From the NCBI GenBank assembly GCA_028023455.1, contig JAQFVV010000013.1, forward strand, positions 436,001 to 500,000: a stretch of 64,000 bases of DNA, written 5' to 3'. Under the pieces are notes generated by a model that did no database searches, was not told where the DNA came from, and saw nothing but the letters and a program-made list of their open reading frames with translations. The translations under genes were made by a program, and so were the position numbers. The DNA is from Epiperipatus broadwayi (lineage: Eukaryota; Onychophora; Udeonychophora; Euonychophora; Peripatidae). Positions 57,498 to 64,000 of the stretch are shown piece by piece (the stretch's first letter is position 1; each line of letters opens with the position of its first letter).

Positions 57498-60320
57498 ATG
57501 ATAAATTCTGATTTGATTTCTCAGGAAAAAGATTTTGCTTCACTTAAATTATTTCATTTAAACATACGTAGCATTAGATGTCATTTTGATGAACTTGTAG
57601 TTTATTTAAATAATTTTCCTTTATTTCATTTTGATATAATTATTTTAACGGAAACTTGGATTTCTTTACAAGAACAAAATTTATATAGTTTGAATGGCTA
57701 TACGAGTATACTTTCTCCTCGTATGCATTTACGATCTGGTGGTGTTATGGTTTTTATAAAAACCGGTTTAGACTTTTCTTTCAATATTCCAACATTTAAT
57801 ACTGCAGAATGTATTTTATTAACTTTGAGACTCCCTAAATGTGTGCTTTCTATTTTGGCTATATATAGATCATGTACAAGTAAAGTTTTGGATTTTGTTA
57901 CTAAACTTGATTCTTTGTTATTAGATTTGGGTTCAGAATCTGCTGTTTTAATGGGTGATCTAAATATTGATTTGTTAAATAATGCTTGTAAGTCTACTAT
58001 AGATTATTTAAATTTACTTTATAGCTATGGATTTAGTCAAACGCTTTTTTCACCTACGCGTATTACTCCTATATCTCAATCTCTTTTAGATCATATTTTT
58101 GTTAGATTAAGCCGCAGTTTATTTTCTGATTCGTCTCTTTCTAAATTATTTCTTACAGATCATTTTGCTACTGAATTAAAAATATTGAATTGTATGGATA
58201 ATATTAATGTTTGTGCATATGTTGAGAAATTATCTTTTTCTAAATTGAATTATTTATTATCTGTTCAGAATTGGGATGAGATTTTTATGATAGATAATGT
58301 AAATGATGCATTTTTGGGGTTCCAAGCTATTTGTTTAGATTTAATTGCTAAAGCAAAGTTTCATTTAAAATTGACAAGTAAGAATAAAAGAAGATCTCTT
58401 TGGGTGACAGATGCGCTGGTATGTAAAATTAATCAGAGAAATGTATTAAAATCTTTGGATGGCTCATCAGATGTTTTAAAAAAACTTAATGTTGAAATTA
58501 AGTCTGATATTAGAAAGTTGAAGTTTAGATATTATCAAGAATTTCTTAGTGATAAAAATGTTTCTTTGAAATGGAGAACAATAAATTCTTTGATTAAAAA
58601 ATCTTCTCCTGATCGTATTAAATGTATTAAATATAATGAAAGTTTAATTGAGTTACAGAATAATGAAAAATATTTAGCTGATCGGTTTAATGAGTATTTT
58701 GTAAATTTATCGATGCGTGATGTGCCTGAGCAGATTTTGTCTTCTTATTCAAGTTTGAATTCTTTTTTATATTCTGATGTTTCTGAATCTCAGTTGTCTG
58801 TAGCAATTGATAGTTTAAAAAATGTCACTTCTTTTGGACTAGATGGTATAACACCTAAGATGCTTAAAGAAAATAAGGTTGCATTTTTGCCTATTTTAGT
58901 TCATTTATTTAATTTATCTTTGCAGTCTGGATCATTTCCAGAATGTCTGAAAGTTAATGTTATTACTCCTGTTTATAAAAAGGGTGATTCTACTCTTATG
59001 GTCAATTATAGGCCAATTGCTATTATTTCTGTTTTTTCTAAATTATTGGAAATGATTGTTAGGGATCAAATGTTGTCATTTCTGTTTAAAAATAAAATTT
59101 TATCTGACTATCAATATGGTTTTCTTCCTGGCAGAAGTACATTAGATGCTTTAAAACATCATGTTCAGTATTTAACATCTTCATTGGATCAGGAACTTAA
59201 AACATTGGCTATTTATCTTGATTTATCTAAAGCATTTGATTCTGTTAATCATAATATTTTGATTAAGCGTTGCTACTTGTATGGTTTTCGTGGATCTATT
59301 GGTAGTTGGTTGGAGAGTTATTTAAATGATAGGAAACAGTTTACTAATATTTATGGTACTATCAGTGATGTTGTCTTGATTAATTCTGGAGTTCCGCAAG
59401 GTTCAGTACTTGGTCCTCTATTGTTTTTAATTTATATTAATGATTTATTTTCATTGAAGTTACATTCTAAGATTTTTGGTTTTGCTGATGATATTGCTTT
59501 ATCTTGCAATGCTGTTTCTTATAATCTTCTTGAAAAATTAGTGAATGAGGATTTGGACTCAATTGGTAAATAATTGGCATATAATTCATTGTTGGTCAAT
59601 TTAGATAAAACAAAAGCTATTCTTTTTTCTTACAAGCGTACTTTTTTTTCTCTTAAGATTAAAATTTGCTGTAAATATATTTTGCATTATAATAGTATAT
59701 GTACTTGTGAGAATATTCCTTTGGTAGATAATTATTGTTATTTGGGAATATATATTGACTCCAGATTGTCCTGGACAAATCACATTACCTATCTTTGTCA
59801 ACGGTTACGTAATTTAAACTATATGTTTTATTATTTAGTTAAATTTCTTCCTAGGTCTGCTCTCATTTTTATTTACATTGCCTGTTATCAGAGTATTTTA
59901 TCTTACAATATCATTATTTGGGGTAATGCTTCTCCACATATTTTATCTTCTTTGCGTGTTTTGCAAAATTATACTTTGCGCATTATTTTTGGTAGATCTC
60001 GTTCCTCTTCTGTTCGAGATATTTATATTGCATTTGGTTTATTTGATGTAAATCACTTATATCAATATAGAGTTATTTTTGATATTTTTTGTGCTAAACC
60101 TTTTCTGAATTCTAGAGTTTATGTTCTAAATACTCGTCTTTCTAATAAATTTCAATTACCTTTACCAAAATTTTTTAAGGAATCTAGTAGAAGACAATAT
60201 GTTTATTCTGGGTCAAAGTTGTTTAATAAATTTGTATATGAATGTTCAATTGATCTGAATAATATTTCTTATATATCATTCAAAAAATATTTGTGTCAAT
60301 GGTTGTGTAGTATGTATTAA
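57498..60320 (+). pseudogene. LINE ORF2: AP endonuclease and reverse transcriptase with one internal stop
   Basis: The reading frame would give about 940 residues but has one TAA at 59571-59573 (codon 692). The frame is otherwise open to 60320. Endonuclease motifs: HLNIRS (Asn22), TETW (Glu52), MGDLNID (Asp154, Asn156), LLDHIF (Asp198) and TDHF (Asp221, His222). Reverse transcriptase motifs: NYRPIAI (504-510), YLDLSKAFD (Asp575), GVPQGS (631-636) and FADD (Asp664, Asp665). After the stop, NLDKTKAILFS and YLGIYIDSRLSW are the usual thumb-side blocks, and a C-terminal region with Cys follows. The stop falls just after motif C, where Trp or another residue is expected, so the encoded enzyme lacks its thumb unless the stop is read through. 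Active-site residues are all kept. Confidence 0.92.
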
Positions 60321-60491
60321 TTTTGGCATTTATTTTATTTATTTAATTAATTTTATTTATTTCCTAAACTGTTCTTTTGAGTTTTTGATTGTATTTTTAT
60401 TTAATTTATTTTTACATGTAAATTCCACACACAAGATTTTTCTTGTTTGGAGTTTTTAAATATTTGTGATGTACTTTGTTTTATTTCATAG

Positions 60492-60497
60492 AATAAA
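60492..60497 (+). terminator. Polyadenylation signal of the LINE
   Basis: AATAAA lies 172 bases past the ORF2 stop and 8 bases before a run of about 14 A. The same word sits at the same relative place in the minus-strand LINE (GTAAATAAATGAATTGAATT). Confidence 0.6.
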
Positions 60498-60522
60498 TTG
60501 AATTGAAAAAAAAAAAAATTGA

Positions 60523-60993
<471 letters not shown>

Positions 60994-61190
60994 ATAATAT
61001 CCCAGGGTTTGATAAATTTTGTACACCAAATACTCATATATTTATATCTTGCCTGATTTTTCCATTTTTGTTTTAACACTGCTCACTCCAGTCTTGACTC
61101 ATACCCCCATCATTAAAAAAAATTTTGATAAAATAGTAAAATATTCTACCCATCATTAAAAAAAATTTTGATAAAATAGTAAAATATTTT
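60994..61190 (+). repeat. Repeat unit 2, right half
   Basis: TAATATCCCAGGGTTTGATA, AAATTTTGTACACCAAATAC, CTCACTCCAGTCTTGACTCA and repeated CCCATCATTAAAAAAAATTT match unit 1 (56032-56204) with few differences. This shows that the LINE split one unit. Confidence 0.9.
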
Positions 61191-61453
61191 CTCTCTCTGA
61201 TACAAATTTATGTGAAGATAATTTTTAGTTTCCTTAAATTACCTCGAGCACCAGCTATCAGTAGGTGAGATATACATACAATGTTTTTAATATGCCACAT
61301 CTATTGATACTCTCTATATATCCAGCGATACTCTTTTAATATGAATCTCTTTCCTTTCACTTAATTTCAACATAAAACATGACTACTATATATAATAATT
61401 TATACGGAATTATATCTATGCAATATCTTATCTCAGGTATGTTTATTTTCGAA

Positions 61454-61883
61454 AGCCTCAATTTGCGGCAACATACCCAGTGAATAAATTTTACAAAGAT
61501 GGATTGACTAATAAGGCCTTATGTATAGGTATCTAAAATCTCACAAAAATTTTTTTACATACATATCAACATATTTCAATGCTCAGGATAAATAGGTGTT
61601 TTTCTAAATGAAGCCTCTCGAATGGGCATCCATATTCGGATAATAAAAAAAATTTTTTACATATATAGTTCACCTATTTTTAATCAATGACCTTTATAGT
61701 GGTGGAATAACTAATGAAGTTTTATGTATGGGAGTCATAACCCAGATAAAAAAAATTTACATATGCATTTTTACTCTTTCACCCATTCATGCTGAGATCC
61801 CATCCTAGTTTGTTCAGGATCATGTAAAGAAGTAACAGAGCCTCACATTTGGGCATCCAAGCCTGGTGAGAAAATAAATCTAC
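61454..61883 (+). repeat. Degenerate tandem repeats of about 65-120 bp
   Basis: Five related phrases recur: AAGCCTCAATTTGCGGCAAC (61454), AGGCCTTATGTATAGGTATC (61517), GAAGCCTCTCGAATGGGCAT (61610), GAAGTTTTATGTATGGGAGT (61716) and AGAGCCTCACATTTGGGCAT (61838). Each is followed by an ACCCAG/CTGG-like word, an A-run, a T-run and TTTACAT. The array ends exactly where direct-repeat copy 2 begins. The consensus is loose. Confidence 0.5.
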
Positions 61884-64000
61884 TGTAATGGTCAAATATG
61901 TACATTTGCATAACAAAACCTAGAACTTTAGTAAATCATACCAAGGCTGACCAGAATACAGTGGTGCAACTATAGCCCTAGTTCCTTCACTATTGCTCAA
62001 AGATTTACCACTTTGCAGATGACACATATGAGGCCACAGCAGTATTCTCCTTCATCATGTTCTGGCAGTAGAACAACAATAGAGCAAAAGACTGGGAGGA
62101 AAATTGATGTTCTATCTAGTATAGCTATATATATATATATATATATACCATGTGGCTAGTATATTATTATTAACAATGAAATGATTTTAATAACTAATAA
62201 TAAAATAATTACTATATGATGGAATGATTATGAGTCAGTGAGCAAGACTAAGACATGAAACAAAGTTAAAATTAAAACAAATTTAATAAAGTTAAATTTT
62301 GAAATAATAATTAAAAACAAATTACAATATCTAGGTGTTTGATCTCACATGCAGCTGATTAAGGAATGTTTACATTAAGTTTGGGTTCACACGCAAGTAA
62401 TAGTTTAGATATATATTTTTTATGGCTGAGGTTTACACAACTTGGTCTACATATATAGGTGGTATGTGAAATCACTCGCAGGTGATATTAAGTTTCTAGT
62501 TACCAATTTTCGGATTTCTTACATATACATGTGCTTATCACTTGTAGGTGATAATTTAATATTAAGCACTTCTGGTTTATATATAGCATTTTAATCATTC
62601 GCAGATTATTGTAGTTTGTAGAGTACAGATATTTAATTTACTTAGCTATATATATGAACCACTCACAGGTGAGGAAATTATAATACAATTGAATTGACCT
62701 TTTCATGAGCTTTAATATTAATTTTATGACTAAATGAATTTGCTCATGATTATCTATGCCTAGTTTATGCTATAATAGGAGCTAGATTTGCTTTATAGTT
62801 AGCGGAAGTGAACATAAAGATTTATAAAGAGTATTACACTTTACTAAGCACGAATAATTAATATATTCTCTATATAGCTAATATACATTTTAAATTGGAT
62901 TTGAATTCAGATCAAAGCTGAAAATAACAATTATAATGGAGGGATGAACTGATTATTGGCAGCCAGACTTCAGATACTATGGCATATGGAAAACATACAA
63001 TTCTGAGTCTTTTGCATCTCGTATATGTGCCTTATTCACGGGATTTTTACCAAATAACGGTTCCCTTTGATTGAACTCATTGCTGTGAAATAGGAGGCCT
63101 TTAGTCTGGATGATCAAGCAATATATTTAAGTGGGAGTCTCATGCTCCATTTCTAAGGATGCAGAATGGGGAGGTTCGAACCCGTCCACCATCTGAAGAA
63201 AGATAATTGCCTGAACTGAGTACTGGTGTAGCCCTAACACATATACCCAGTAAAGAATACAGCAATAAGTGAGTATGCCATAGCGTTTCTTAAGGAAACA
63301 TACATACCGCTGATAACATTATCATATAATAAAAATTTAAGACACTAAATAATAGTTTCCTTCATGAAACTACCCTGTATCAGCTCATATGATAGTATTT
63401 ATAATTATACTATTAAGGAAAATTTATGAATCCAAGTTATAAAGCTATCTATATAGGCTTTTATTTCTCTAGGATTACAGAATATGGAGGAAAGTTACAA
63501 TATAGAATTATAGATTTATGCTGCATTTTATCACTTTAACTGAATATTGGTTTAATATTATATTCAAAAGCCAATCTATCTTAGAATAACAGTAAGCTTG
63601 TAGTTATATCTCAATTAAGATATTTTATCCATTTCAAAACAGGGCTTTAGTTTGTGCGTCAATATACGCGAAATTACATATATACATATATACGGGAGAA
63701 TCTATATTTACTTCTCACTAATGATTTAATTACGAATAAAACTCGGTTTTGAATACATATAGCATAAACAATGACACAATTAAAATAATAAGATTTGGCA
63801 TAGACATAAATTAAAAAAATGCATATTTAAAATAAGATAAGATTTCACATAAGTGAAATCTGGAATTTGGGTTTGTTTTAGAATGAAACCTATACGATAT
63901 TTGGTGAAATTTGATTGATTTAGTTTATGATATCTTGAAGTTGATTAGAAAATTAACGAGGGAAAATATTATCGTTAACTTAAAATATATGAAATAGCTT
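61884..64000 (+). repeat. Long direct repeat, copy 2, truncated by the window end
   Basis: It matches 49347-51517 in order and orientation from TGTAATGGTCAAATATG to the last window base. Shared landmarks include CCAAGGCTGACCAGAATA, GGATGAACTGATTATTGGCA, GTTCGAACCCGTCCACCATC (GTTTGAACCC... in copy 1) and TCATTGCTGTGAAATAGGAG. It keeps three clear copies of the palindromic motif (62471, 62537, 62658) but only one of the tandemly duplicated pair found in copy 1. No protein frame is seen. Confidence 0.88.

Noticed and set aside
61884-64000. Proof of an LTR retrotransposon
   Set aside because: Only the start of the second repeat is in view. No primer-binding site, target duplication, protease, integrase or polymerase belonging to it is visible, so it is kept as a hypothesis only.

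Overview
The window is about 64 kb of very AT-rich animal-type DNA with no intact cellular gene that I can recognise. Everything supported by recognisable protein motifs comes from mobile elements: non-LTR retrotransposons (RTE-like and Jockey/CR1-like), hAT transposons, tRNA-derived SINEs with target-site duplications, palindromic MITEs and triplet microsatellites. The mixture points to an invertebrate with a repeat-rich, intron-rich genome. An arthropod such as an arachnid would fit, but so would other invertebrates, and the sequence alone does not settle it. Nothing looks bacterial, organellar or viral.

Layout. 1-66 is the 3' tip of an RTE-like LINE. 0.1-3.5 kb holds four copies of a tRNA-headed SINE (here SINE-B) and a 170-bp hairpin MITE. 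4.3-7.2 kb is a decayed, nearly full-length RTE-like LINE on the minus strand. 9.5-11.2 kb carries very short tRNA-derived SINEs (SINE-A) with clear target duplications and a second SINE type. 13.2-16.2 kb is a complete but dead hAT element with matching ends and an 8-bp duplication. 21.7-24.2 kb is rich in inverted repeats, including one about 1.6 kb long. 26.0-26.8 kb is a TTAA-flanked, piggyBac-like non-autonomous element. 28.5 kb has a short leucine-rich-repeat-like open frame. 29.5-40.2 kb has more SINE-A and SINE-B copies, hairpin MITEs and a second hAT (Buster-like) whose ends and 8-bp duplication survive. 44.6-47.6 kb is a 5'-truncated Jockey/CR1-like LINE on the minus strand.

The right end is the most unusual part. 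A 2.1-kb block at 49.3-51.5 kb recurs in direct orientation at 61.9 kb and runs off the window. Between the copies lie an odd 1.7-kb stretch, a decayed minus-strand frame for a Glu/Lys/Arg-rich, coiled-coil-like protein (53.3-55.5 kb), and a duplicated 0.37-kb unit holding a (ATT)n(ACT)n microsatellite. In the second unit, that microsatellite was invaded by a nearly intact two-ORF LINE (56.5-60.5 kb) whose ORF2 has only one internal stop. The uninterrupted sister unit preserves a paralogous empty site. The direct repeats and enclosed protein could be a large non-autonomous LTR-like element with a nested LINE, or a segmental duplication; the window ends too soon to decide.

How the parts work together: the LINEs encode endonuclease and reverse transcriptase and could have mobilised the SINEs; the hAT and MITE-like elements depend on transposases encoded elsewhere. 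Names such as SINE-A, SINE-B and foldback family are local labels, not database names.
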